The position numbers and the translations under genes are program-made. From an uncultured Acetatifactor sp. (GTDB lineage: Bacteria; Bacillota; Clostridia; Lachnospirales; Lachnospiraceae): DNA of 64,000 bases. The notes under the pieces were generated by a model, which ran no database searches, had not been told where the DNA came from, and was given only the letters and a program-made list of their open reading frames with translations. Below are positions 1 to 7,636 of the stretch, piece by piece. The stretch spans positions 168,357-232,356 of the forward strand of contig CANQJL010000001.1 of NCBI GenBank assembly GCA_947624245.1, in the 5' to 3' direction. The first letter of the stretch is position 1; the number at the start of each line of letters is the position of its first letter.

Positions 1-1527
1 GTGCTTTGTCAGGTACTCCTTGATCAGATCGTGCACAGCAGCGTCAAAGTTATCCGCTTTCTCCAGGACATCTGCCGCCTCGCAGAAGGCCTCGGCAACA
101 ATGGCGTTCAGAACCGTGTTGGGGCTTGCGATGGAATCGGAGCTTCCCACCATACGGAACTCGAACTTATTTCCGGTAAAGGCAAACGGTGAGGTTCTGT
201 TTCTGTCCGTGGCATCCTTATCCAGATCGGGCAGAGTGGAAACGCCCGTGAGCAGCTTGCCGCCCTGAATGGAATGTGCGGCTTCACCGGTCTCCACCAG
301 CTGCTTTACCACGTCCTCAAGCTGCTCGCCCAGGAACATGGAAATGATTGCGGGAGGCGCCTCGTTCGCACCGAGTCTGTGATCGTTTCCGACGTCAGAT
401 GCGCTCTGGCGGAGCAGATCCGCATGAGTGTCCACTGCCTTTATAATACATGCCAGCACCAGAAGGAACTGAACATTCTCATTGGGGGTATCGCCGGGAT
501 CCAGCAGGTTGACACCATTGTCGGTTCCCAGGGACCAGTTGTTATGCTTACCGGAGCCGTTCACTCCCGCAAAAGGCTTCTCATGCAGCAGGCAGGTAAG
601 TCCATGGCGGCCGGCGACCTTCTTCATGGTCTCCATCACCAGCTGGTTGTGGTCCACCGCAATGTTAGCGGTCTCATAAATGGGAGCCAGCTCATGCTGC
701 GCGGGAGCCACCTCGTTGTGCTGGGTCTTGGCAGTCACGCCCAGCTTCCAGAGCTCCACGTTCAGATCCTTCATGTATGCGCCGATCCTCTCGCGGATAG
801 TGCCGAAGTAGTGATCCTCCAGCTCCTGTCCTTTGGGAGCGGGTGCGCCGAACAGTGTGCGGCCTGCGAAGATCAGGTCCTCACGCTGTAAATATTTTTC
901 TCTGTCTACCAGGAAATACTCCTGCTCCGGTCCCACGCTGGCCACCACCTTCGTGGCTTCCGTGTTGCCGAACAGGCGGACGATGCGCAGCGCCTGCTCG
1001 CTCACAGCCTCCATGGAACGGAGCAACGGGGTCTTCTTGTCGAGAGCCTCGCCCGTGTAGGAGCAGAATGCCGTGGGAATGCACAGGATCACGCCCGTTG
1101 CGTCCTCCTTCAGAAAAGCGGGGGAGGTGATATCCCACGCGGTATATCCTCTGGCCTCAAAGGTAGCGCGCAGACCGCCGGAGGGGAAAGAAGAAGCATC
1201 GGGTTCACCCTTGATCAGCTCCTTGCCGGAAAACTCCATGATCATTTTGCCCTCCTCGTCGGGGTGGGTCACAAAGGAGTCATGCTTCTCGGCCGTAATG
1301 CCGGTCAGCGGCTGGAACCAGTGAGTATAATGGGTTGCGCCGTGCTCTACAGCCCAATCCTTCATAGCTTTTGCTACTACGTCTGCGGCAGCCAGGGACA
1401 GCTCACCGCCTTGATCCATGACTTTTTTCACCTCTTTGTACACATTCTTGGGCAGTCTCTCCTTCATCTTCCCAAGAGTGAATACCTTGCTGGCAAAAAT
1501 CTCTTCCACATTCAATACTTCACTCAT
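1..1527 (-). CDS. glnN: Glutamine synthetase type III (partial, C-terminus outside window)
   Basis: Makes glutamine from glutamate, ammonia and ATP in the cytoplasm. About 509 residues are visible; type III enzymes are about 700 residues, so the rest lies beyond base 1. The visible part holds the ATP/glutamate-binding stretch with [14 protein letters not shown] and the later [13 protein letters not shown] segment, both typical of GlnN rather than of the shorter GlnA type I. I chose the ATG at 1527 because GGAAG lies seven bases upstream; an in-frame ATG two codons earlier sits too close to that site. It follows the TrhP operon in the same direction, separated by a leader of about 300 bases that holds a terminator-like hairpin, which suggests control by attenuation. 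The function is sure. Confidence 0.95.
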   Translation of the reverse strand, partial: MSEVLNVEEIFASKVFTLGKMKERLPKNVYKEVKKVMDQGGELSLAAADVVAKAMKDWAVEHGATHYTHWFQPLTGITAEKHDSFVTHPDEEGKMIMEFSGKELIKGEPDASSFPSGGLRATFEARGYTAWDITSPAFLKEDATGVILCIPTAFCSYTGEALDKKTPLLRSMEAVSEQALRIVRLFGNTEATKVVASVGPEQEYFLVDREKYLQREDLIFAGRTLFGAPAPKGQELEDHYFGTIRERIGAYMKDLNVELWKLGVTAKTQHNEVAPAQHELAPIYETANIAVDHNQLVMETMKKVAGRHGLTCLLHEKPFAGVNGSGKHNNWSLGTDNGVNLLDPGDTPNENVQFLLVLACIIKAVDTHADLLRQSASDVGNDHRLGANEAPPAIISMFLGEQLEDVVKQLVETGEAAHSIQGGKLLTGVSTLPDLDKDATDRNRTSPFAFTGNKFEFRMVGSSDSIASPNTVLNAIVAEAFCEAADVLEKADNFDAAVHDLIKEYLTKH

Positions 1528-1553
1528 CTTCATTCTTCCTTTCCTGTTTTGTA

Positions 1554-1575
1554 CCATGACGTTATTAAGTCATGG
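1554..1575. promoter_or_regulatory. 7-bp inverted repeat just upstream of the glnN ribosome binding site
   Basis: CCATGAC (1554-1560) and GTCATGG (1569-1575) are a perfect inverted repeat around an 8-base AT-rich centre, about 27 bases from the glnN start. It could be an operator or an RNA hairpin near the translation start. No family-specific operator is recognised. Confidence 0.35.
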
Positions 1576-1615
1576 CCGGCAGTCGTCGGCTGCTTTCGAT
1601 CGACTGTGTATCTGC

Positions 1616-1653
1616 AAAAAAAGAGTCCCAAAGTAAACCCGTTACTATGGAAC
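1616..1653 (-). terminator. Intrinsic terminator in the glnN leader (possible attenuator)
   Basis: Read on the minus strand, a stem pairs 1642-1653 with 1625-1636 (one internal mismatch, one G-U pair) around a 5-base loop, followed closely by seven T (1622-1616). It lies between the end of the TrhP gene and glnN, so it may end the upstream operon. However, I see no sigma-A-like promoter between it and glnN, so glnN transcripts probably have to pass it. A small alternative hairpin (1650-1663, GAAC/GTTC) overlaps one arm and could act as an antiterminator. Confidence 0.6.
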
Positions 1654-1719
1654 CTCCTCGTTCAACAAATAACACTGTGCAGAAACACGGATGAAATCAC
1701 CCAACGTTTCGTTTTCTAT

Positions 1720-1748
1720 AAGATAACCCACTTTTTTCAAAAATGCAA
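1720..1748 (-). promoter_or_regulatory. Candidate glnN promoter
   Basis: On the minus strand TTGCAT (1748-1743) and TATCTT (1725-1720) are separated by 17 bases. The match is moderate. If used, the transcript would run through the hairpin at 1616-1653 before reaching glnN. Confidence 0.35.
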
Positions 1749-1824
1749 TACCTAAAATTAATTTTCTCAATTTCGGCAAAAAATCCGTTGATTTTTGCTT
1801 GTCCACTGGACATATTGACGGAAA

Positions 1825-3135
1825 TCAGCCGGATTCGTCACAACGCACCCGCAGCAGATCGAACTGCCGCGCCTCTTTTGACAGCTCCAGCCAGATCACC
1901 TGTTTGGAATGAGGACAATTTTCCAGCGGACCGCCGTTTTCGTCATACATGGCCAGCACCTCGGCCGTCTCATCACAGCCGTCGGAACGCATGATCTCTA
2001 TGGCATCGCCCACCGAAAATTTATTGCGCTGTTCGATGCGCACCAGCCGGCAGGGCGTCTGCTTTCGGGAAAGCTGCTGCGGGAACATCTCCTCCGCTTC
2101 CCGCACCTCCTCCACGATTCCCAAGTAGGTGTACTCGTTCACATAAGTGCTGCTGTCGTAGATCTGTGCGTCCTCACAGGGCTTTCCGAAAAAGAATCCC
2201 GTGGTATAGCGGCGGTTGGTGCACTTTGACACCTCGGCGCGGTACCAGTCCAGATTCCTCCTGTAGATTTCCTCGCCGGTCAGACAGTCGTCGATGGCCT
2301 TCCGATAGGCACGGGCGACGGACGCCACATAGAGCGCCGTCTTCATACGGCCCTCCACCTTAAAGCTGTCGATTCCCGCATCCAAAAGCTCCGGAAGGTA
2401 TTCCACCATGCACAGATCCTTGGAATTGAACAGAAAGGTCCCCCGCTCGTTCTCATACACCGGAAGATACTCCCCCGGTCTGGTCTCCTCCACCACGGCA
2501 TACTTCCACCGGCAGGGGTGGGTACACGCGCCCCTGTTGGCATCGCGGCCGGTGAAATAATTGCTGAGCAGACATCTGCCGGAATAGGAGATGCACATTG
2601 CCCCGTGAACAAAGGTCTCTATCTCCATCTCCCGGGGAATCCTTTCCCGTATTTCTTTCAGTTCCGCAAGGGACAGTTCTCTGGCGGAGACCACCCGCTT
2701 TGCGCCCAGCTCCCACCAGAAGCGGTACGTCTCATAGTTGGTATTGTTCGCCTGGGTGGAGATGTGTATCTCCGCCGACGGCCACACCTTCTTCGCCACG
2801 GCAAACATTCCGGGGTCGGAGATGATCAGCGCATCGCAATGCTCCGGCTGCATGTCCCGCAGCTCGGCAAAATATTCCGCCGCCTTCTCCAGATCGTCGT
2901 TGTGGGCCAGAACATTGGCGGTGACATAGACTCTCACACCGCGGGTATGCGCAAAGGCAATGCCCTCGGCCATCTCCTCCACGGAAAAATTCTTTGCCTT
3001 GGCCCGAAGTCCGAATGCGTCCCCTCCGATATAGACCGCATCTGCCCCGAAGATCACGGCGACCTTCAGCACCTCCAGGCTGCTTGCCGGCATGAGCAGT
3101 TCAGGTCTTTTGTTATGTATCGCTTCTCCGTTCAT
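1825..3135 (-). CDS. trhP: Peptidase U32 family tRNA uridine-34 hydroxylase (TrhP-like)
   Basis: Probably forms 5-hydroxyuridine at the wobble base of tRNA. The 436-residue protein has the U32 signature: EIETFVHGAM followed by C181, C188, C204 and C208, the four cysteines expected for an iron-sulfur site. The N-terminal half looks like the TIM-barrel part of YrrN/YrrO. Its start ATG overlaps the stop of the upstream methyltransferase (ATGA), and GAAGGA precedes it, so the two are translationally coupled. In Bacillus subtilis the same two families (YrrM with YrrN/YrrO) act one after the other on U34. Older databases call this family a collagenase-like protease; the context here favours tRNA modification. 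Confidence 0.88.
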   Translation of the reverse strand: MNGEAIHNKRPELLMPASSLEVLKVAVIFGADAVYIGGDAFGLRAKAKNFSVEEMAEGIAFAHTRGVRVYVTANVLAHNDDLEKAAEYFAELRDMQPEHCDALIISDPGMFAVAKKVWPSAEIHISTQANNTNYETYRFWWELGAKRVVSARELSLAELKEIRERIPREMEIETFVHGAMCISYSGRCLLSNYFTGRDANRGACTHPCRWKYAVVEETRPGEYLPVYENERGTFLFNSKDLCMVEYLPELLDAGIDSFKVEGRMKTALYVASVARAYRKAIDDCLTGEEIYRRNLDWYRAEVSKCTNRRYTTGFFFGKPCEDAQIYDSSTYVNEYTYLGIVEEVREAEEMFPQQLSRKQTPCRLVRIEQRNKFSVGDAIEIMRSDGCDETAEVLAMYDENGGPLENCPHSKQVIWLELSKEARQFDLLRVRCDESG

Positions 3136-3785
3136 ACTTGTCCTTCCGTCTTCGTCGTCAGCGCCGCCCCGTCTCCCACAGGCAGAATCACCGTCTGAAG
3201 TCCCGGCGTATGCTTCAGCGCGTACAGATATTCCCGCATACGGGAGTGTATCGTCCTGTTTCTTCGGGTCACGGCGAACCGAGATTCGATAATATCCCCG
3301 TCCTGCAGCACATTGTCGGACAAGAGCAATCCGCCGGGCGCAAGCAGCCGCATCACCTCTGGCAGAAAATGTATATACTGCCCTTTGGCCGCGTCCATAA
3401 AGATCATGTCATAGGGGCCCTCCAGCTCCCGCAGGATCTCTGCGGCGTCTCCCGCAAGAAGTGTGATCTGCTGCTCCCGTCCGCTTCGCCGGAAGTTTTC
3501 CTTCGCCACAGGAATCCTCTTTTCATACTTCTCAATGGTAGTGATATGGCAGTCCTTAGGCCCGTACTCGCTCATCAAAAGCGCGGAAAAGCCAACGGCA
3601 GTCCCCACTTCCAGGATATCCCTCGGTTTTAGAAGCGCCAAAAGAAATTTGATCAGGCTCTGCATGGATCTTCTGATCACAGGGACCTGCATTTCAATGG
3701 CATTTTTTTCTATTTCATCCAGAAAAGGAGTGTTTCCCCTGTCAAGAGAATCAATGAAGGCTCCCACTCGCTCGTCTATCATCAT
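3132..3785 (-). CDS. trmR: SAM-dependent O-methyltransferase, tRNA 5-hydroxyuridine methyltransferase (TrmR-like)
   Basis: A 217-residue class I methyltransferase of the CCoAOMT-like family (YrrM/TrmR). The SAM motif I reads ILEVGTAVGFSALL and the metal-binding region reads MIFMDAAKGQY. TrmR converts 5-hydroxyuridine at position 34 of tRNA to 5-methoxyuridine, and the hydroxylase gene follows with a 4-base overlap, which is strong contextual support. The start used gives MMIDERVG; no strong ribosome binding site is visible, so the second Met could equally be the start. It lies 63 bases behind the MltG-like gene, the same order as yrrL-yrrM in Bacillus. Confidence 0.85.
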   Translation of the reverse strand: MMIDERVGAFIDSLDRGNTPFLDEIEKNAIEMQVPVIRRSMQSLIKFLLALLKPRDILEVGTAVGFSALLMSEYGPKDCHITTIEKYEKRIPVAKENFRRSGREQQITLLAGDAAEILRELEGPYDMIFMDAAKGQYIHFLPEVMRLLAPGGLLLSDNVLQDGDIIESRFAVTRRNRTIHSRMREYLYALKHTPGLQTVILPVGDGAALTTKTEGQV

Positions 3786-3848
3786 CTGAATACCCGCATC
3801 CTTTCCACATCTGCCGGCCTTATCCCGAACGGATCACTCATCGACAGT

Positions 3849-4256
3849 CTACTCCTGTGCGGCCTCCTCTGCGGGCTCCTCGGTGTCCTCCTCCTTCTCC
3901 ACCACCATAGCCGCCATAATCTCTTCGGCCGTCATGGAGGTGCTTAAGTCAAACACTCCGGGTCCCACATCTTCTCTGTATTCCGACAGATAATATTGAA
4001 TGGTGAAAAGCTTCGCGTCTCTGACCAAGCCTCTGCTCTCCAAAATCTTCGCAAGCTCCGAGGGTGTCATATCCTCCGTGACGGCAACGGTAACGGTCCT
4101 CCCCTCCCCCGCGGAGACGGCAGGCTCCGTAAAAGTACGGTATCCGTAATCGTAGCATATCATGGCGCCCCGATAGATCACATATATCACAAATATCGTC
4201 GCAACCACTCTGAAAATTGCGCCCAGCACGGCGCCTATCAAACTTTTCGCTTTCAT
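3849..4256 (-). CDS. Short MltG/YceG-like membrane protein without the lytic transglycosylase domain
   Basis: About 135 residues. An N-terminal cytoplasmic stub is followed by one membrane segment (roughly residues 5-35). The extracellular part matches the N-terminal LysM-like subdomain of MltG: TPSELAKILESRGLVRDAKL, then GVFDLSTSMTAEEIMAAM. It ends in an acidic tail and has no catalytic YceG domain. The ATG at 4256 is preceded by AGGA at six bases, preferred over an in-frame ATG 11 codons upstream. It sits where yrrL (mltG) lies in Bacillus, before trmR. It may bind peptidoglycan or the divisome without cutting glycan. Whether it is a degenerate MltG or a distinct family cannot be decided here. 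Confidence 0.7.
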   Translation of the reverse strand: MKAKSLIGAVLGAIFRVVATIFVIYVIYRGAMICYDYGYRTFTEPAVSAGEGRTVTVAVTEDMTPSELAKILESRGLVRDAKLFTIQYYLSEYREDVGPGVFDLSTSMTAEEIMAAMVVEKEEDTEEPAEEAAQE

Positions 4257-4304
4257 ACACAATCCTATCCGCGTGATCCACGCTTTCAAACATCATAAGT
4301 TTTT

Positions 4305-4625
4305 TTATTCAAAATTCAAGCCCTCTGTGATACGGGCATTGATGCGCTGCATCATCCTGCACAGGGCCAGCTCAGCGGCCAGAAAATCCGCCACCAGAGG
4401 ATTCGCCCGAAATTCCTCGTACTCTTTTTCAAAACGGTCCAGCTTCCCGAAATCATTATCCGCGCTGCACTGAAATTCATAATTTCGTTTTCTGTACTCG
4501 TCGATCTGTGCCTTCAGCTCCGGCTGGCTCTTTACCTTAGCCAGCTCTCTGGTATAGTTCAGATATACCTCCGACTTTAAGATAGCGGCAATAAATTCAT
4601 CTGTAGCATTGTCAAGATTGTACAT
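4305..4625 (-). CDS. YlbF/YmcA family regulator
   Basis: A 106-residue, mostly helical, highly charged protein of the YlbF/YmcA (DUF964) family. In Bacillus subtilis, members of this family form the Y-complex with YaaT that steers RNase Y-dependent mRNA processing. The gene begins nine bases after the RNase J stop, with GAGAGG just before its ATG, so it is almost certainly co-transcribed with the RNase. The pairing suggests a role in RNA turnover, but this is inference from context. No membrane segment is seen. Confidence 0.82.
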   Translation of the reverse strand: MYNLDNATDEFIAAILKSEVYLNYTRELAKVKSQPELKAQIDEYRKRNYEFQCSADNDFGKLDRFEKEYEEFRANPLVADFLAAELALCRMMQRINARITEGLNFE

Positions 4626-4634
4626 GACCTCTCG

Positions 4635-6308
4635 TTAAACCTCCATAATGATAGGCAGAATCATGGGTCTGCGCTTCGTCTTTTTCCAGACGTAATCGCT
4701 CAGGGCGTCCTTTGTCGTATTCTTCAGCTTGCCCCAGTCCGTGATGCCCCTGTCAAGACATCTCTGGAGCGCATCGTCCACGGTGTGGCGGGCCTCCTCG
4801 ATGAGCTCGTCCGACTCCTTCACATACACAAAGCCTCTGGTGACGATATCCGGTCCCGCCACAAGCTGGCTGTTGTATCTGTCCAGACTCATCACCACTA
4901 TCATGATACCGTCCTCCGCCAGATGCTGGCGATCCCGAAGGACGACATTTCCCACATCGCCCACGCCGAGGCCGTCCACAAGGATCGCTCCCACGGGAAC
5001 CTTCCCCGTCACCTTAGCGCTGTCACTGCTCAGCTCCAGCACCTCTCCGGAGGAAAGGATAAATATGTTTTCCTTCCCGATGCCAAGGCTCTGTGCGATC
5101 TTTGCCTGCGCCTTCAGGTGCTTGTACTCGCCGTGCACGGGTATGGCATATCTGGGACGGATCAGGGTGTAGATCAGCTTGATCTCCTCCTGACAGGCAT
5201 GTCCGGACACATGAGCGTCCTGAAAGATCACGTCAGCGCCCTTGATCAGCAGGTCGTTGATTACCTTCGTCACCGATTTCTCGTTGCCCGGGATAGGGTT
5301 GGAGGAAAAGATAACGGTGTCTCCCGCCCCGATCGTGATCTTGCGGTGCATTCCGCTGGCCATACGGCTCAGAGCCGCCATGCTCTCTCCCTGACTGCCG
5401 GTGGTAATGATCACCTGCTGCTCGTCGGGATAATTCTTCAACTGATCCACTTCTATCAACGTATTGTCGGGAATATTGATACACTCCAGATTTCTGGCCG
5501 TCTCGATGATGCTCACCATGCTGCGGCCTTCCACGCACACCTTTCTGCCGAACTTGTATGCCGTGTTGATGATCTGCTGTACACGGTCCACATTCGACGC
5601 AAAGGTCGCCACAAAAATTCTGGTGTTCTTATGCTCCTCGAACAGCGTGTCAAAGGTGGGACCCACCGTTCGCTCCGAGGGCGTGAACCCGGGACGCTCC
5701 GCATTGGTGGAATCGCACATGAGAGCCAGCACGCCCTTCTTGCCAAGCTCCGCAAACCGCTGCAGATCGATGGCGTCCCCGAATACCGGAGTGTAATCCA
5801 CCTTAAAATCACCGGTATGCACCACCACGCCGGCAGGCGAATAGATTGCCAGCGCCGCCGCGTCCACAATGCTGTGGTTCGTCTTGATGAATTCCACGCG
5901 GAAGTGGCCGAGATTGATGGACTGTCCGAACTTTACCACTTTGCGCTTGGTAGTCTGCATCAGGTCGTGCTCCCGCAGCTTATTTTCGATAATACCCATC
6001 GTCAGCCTGGTAGCGTAGACAGGCACGTTGATGTCCTTCAGAACATAGGGCAGCGCGCCGATATGATCCTCATGTCCGTGGGTGATCACGAATCCCTTCA
6101 CCTTATCCAGATTGTCCTTCAGATAAGTCACGTCGGGAATCACAAGATCTATACCCAGCATGTCGTCTGCAGGGAAGGACAGACCGCAGTCCACCACAAT
6201 AATACTGTCCTCATATTGGAAGGCAGTAATGTTCATGCCGATCTGCTCCAGGCCGCCCAAAGGAATGATCTTCAGCCCGGAGACATTGCTATTCTCTTTT
6301 TTCTTCAA
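4635..6308 (-). CDS. rnj: Ribonuclease J
   Basis: Metallo-beta-lactamase/beta-CASP ribonuclease with 5-prime exonuclease and endonuclease activity, a main mRNA decay and rRNA processing enzyme of Bacillota. About 557 residues, the normal length. The zinc motif THGHEDHIG lies near residue 80, with VHTGDFKVD and the beta-CASP region further on. I chose a TTG start at 6308 (MKKKENSNVSG) because a perfect GGAGG lies eight bases upstream; the in-frame GTG at 6323 overlaps that site and has no Shine-Dalgarno of its own. YlbF follows directly. About 230 bases of untranslated DNA precede it. Confidence 0.95.
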   Translation of the reverse strand: MKKKENSNVSGLKIIPLGGLEQIGMNITAFQYEDSIIVVDCGLSFPADDMLGIDLVIPDVTYLKDNLDKVKGFVITHGHEDHIGALPYVLKDINVPVYATRLTMGIIENKLREHDLMQTTKRKVVKFGQSINLGHFRVEFIKTNHSIVDAAALAIYSPAGVVVHTGDFKVDYTPVFGDAIDLQRFAELGKKGVLALMCDSTNAERPGFTPSERTVGPTFDTLFEEHKNTRIFVATFASNVDRVQQIINTAYKFGRKVCVEGRSMVSIIETARNLECINIPDNTLIEVDQLKNYPDEQQVIITTGSQGESMAALSRMASGMHRKITIGAGDTVIFSSNPIPGNEKSVTKVINDLLIKGADVIFQDAHVSGHACQEEIKLIYTLIRPRYAIPVHGEYKHLKAQAKIAQSLGIGKENIFILSSGEVLELSSDSAKVTGKVPVGAILVDGLGVGDVGNVVLRDRQHLAEDGIMIVVMSLDRYNSQLVAGPDIVTRGFVYVKESDELIEEARHTVDDALQRCLDRGITDWGKLKNTTKDALSDYVWKKTKRRPMILPIIMEV

Positions 6309-6556
6309 TGAAATGTCCTCCACATTCTATACAGAGGCCAAAGAGCCTGCCCTCTCGATCGACAACGTGAAACATTTCCTGCGGAACGGCCTGTGATGGC
6401 AGCGCTTTTGTTCATGCACATATGGTTTCCGTCCTCCGGCGCACAAACCCGCCATCAAAACCGATCCGGTCGATCAGATGCAGCTCACTCGACAACTGCA
6501 TGGTTCTATAAACAACAGCCGACCCCGTCTCAGGGCAGCTAAATTACCTGATTAGA
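6309..6556. other. Untranslated region upstream of RNase J
   Basis: About 250 bases between the DUF1292 gene and the RNase J start, including its GGAGG ribosome binding site. I recognise no RNA family, clear promoter or terminator. It could be a long regulated leader, as RNase mRNAs are often self-controlled, but nothing in the sequence proves this. Confidence 0.4.
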
Positions 6557-6820
6557 TCAGACAAATTTGACGTCTTCCAGCATATTTTCAAAGACACCGG
6601 CCACGGCGGCAAGCTCCTCGTCGTCGGAAACGATGGTGAAAACGCTCTCCTCCTCGCCGTCCTTGGAGATGTCCTTCAGGATCAGAGCCTCGCCGTCACC
6701 CTCCTCAAAATCCGTCACCAAAATATAGTTGAAGCCGCCGATCCTGGTCTGCTCCAACACAAAAAAATCTACCGGTTCCTCTCCGTGGGGATTGAAAGTG
6801 ATCTTCTCCAGCTTTGCCAT
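6557..6820 (-). CDS. DUF1292 domain protein (YrzB-like)
   Basis: A small acidic protein (87 residues) of the DUF1292 family, whose function is unknown. It begins MAKLEKITF with AGAGGAAG directly upstream; an in-frame ATG that overlaps the ruvX stop would add 14 basic residues untypical of the family. The order IreB-RuvX-DUF1292 is the same as yrzL-yrrK-yrzB in Bacillus, so the family assignment is well supported by synteny. Confidence 0.85.
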   Translation of the reverse strand: MAKLEKITFNPHGEEPVDFFVLEQTRIGGFNYILVTDFEEGDGEALILKDISKDGEEESVFTIVSDDEELAAVAGVFENMLEDVKFV

Positions 6821-6858
6821 GCTTCCTCTTTCCCGCCTTCCGGCGATGCTGCGTCTGG

Positions 6859-7284
6859 TCATTTCCGATTGCGCCTGTCCAAAAATCCCTGCAGGATCAG
6901 TGTGGCGGCTATCATGTCAACGTAATCTTTTCTGTTCTCTCTGCGAACGCCCGCCTCCGTCATGATTCGGTCGGCCGCGACCGTGGTCAGCCGCTCATCC
7001 CATAATGTGACCGGAAGAGCGGTCCTGCGCTCCAGCTTTTCCTGAAATTCCCGCGTCAGTTCGACGCGCACGCCCTCGGAGCCGTTCATATGCTTCGGAC
7101 AGCCCAGAACGATCTCCTGCACTTCATACTCTACGATCAGTTCTTCAATCCTTGCAAGCGTCTGACGCAGCTTGTTCTCTTCCTTGCGGCGAATGATCTC
7201 GACGCCCTGTGCAGTCACCATCAGACTGTCGCTGACAGCCACGCCCACAGTTTTGGAGCCAAAGTCCAATCCCATTATCCTCAC
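6859..7284 (-). CDS. ruvX: RuvX/YqgF family putative Holliday junction resolvase
   Basis: 141 residues with an RNase H-like fold. The first strand carries [19 protein letters not shown] with the catalytic Asp (D7); [14 protein letters not shown] and [13 protein letters not shown] supply the later conserved positions. The family is implicated in pre-16S rRNA 5-prime end processing and was first proposed as a Holliday junction resolvase. A GTG start at 7284 is chosen because GGGGAGG lies six bases upstream. It lies 20 bases after ireB. Confidence 0.92.
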   Translation of the reverse strand: MRIMGLDFGSKTVGVAVSDSLMVTAQGVEIIRRKEENKLRQTLARIEELIVEYEVQEIVLGCPKHMNGSEGVRVELTREFQEKLERRTALPVTLWDERLTTVAADRIMTEAGVRRENRKDYVDMIAATLILQGFLDRRNRK

Positions 7285-7304
7285 GGATATCCTCCCCGTC
7301 AGAT

Positions 7305-7568
7305 CTATTGCCAGTTCTTCGCGTTGATATACTCCGTCAGCAGTTCCTCCACCAGCTCGTCCCTCTCCACTTTCATGATCAGGCTTCTGGCGTTCTTATG
7401 GCTGGTGATATAGGTCGGGTCTCCGCTCATGATATAGCCTACGATCTGGTTTACCGGATTATAGCCCTTTTCGGTCAGCGCCTCATACACCGCAGACAGC
7501 ACCAGCTTCGCTCCGGTCTCCGGCTCCGACTCAACGTTAAAATATTGTGTACTTCCTAAATCCTGCAT
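7305..7568 (-). CDS. IreB family regulatory phosphoprotein (YrzL-like)
   Basis: 87 residues of the IreB/DUF965 family ([12 protein letters not shown] at the N-terminus, [15 protein letters not shown] in the middle). In Enterococcus faecalis IreB is a target of the PASTA kinase IreK and affects cephalosporin resistance. The ATG at 7568 is preceded by AAAGGA; the family normally starts at this point, so the longer in-frame extension upstream is not used. It is the first gene of the conserved ireB-ruvX-DUF1292 set. Confidence 0.9.
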   Translation of the reverse strand: MQDLGSTQYFNVESEPETGAKLVLSAVYEALTEKGYNPVNQIVGYIMSGDPTYITSHKNARSLIMKVERDELVEELLTEYINAKNWQ

Positions 7569-7636
7569 ATTTATCCCGTCCTTTTGTATCCTTTGCACCT
7601 TACTGTTTTCTATCATAACTCATTTGTTCCGAAAAT

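Noticed and set aside
1640..1700. ANTAR-type two-hairpin element or T-box in the glnN leader
   Set aside because: The hexaloop is GAGGAG, not A at position 1 with G at 4; no second matching hairpin; no T-box core sequence.
4785..6311. Long open frame (508 codons) on the plus strand opposite RNase J
   Set aside because: It is the complement of a certain gene, has no ribosome binding site and its translation is His/Leu/Gln-rich with no known motif.
6324..6556. Structured RNA upstream of RNase J
   Set aside because: Only short, weak stems were found and no known riboswitch core; kept only as an untranslated region.
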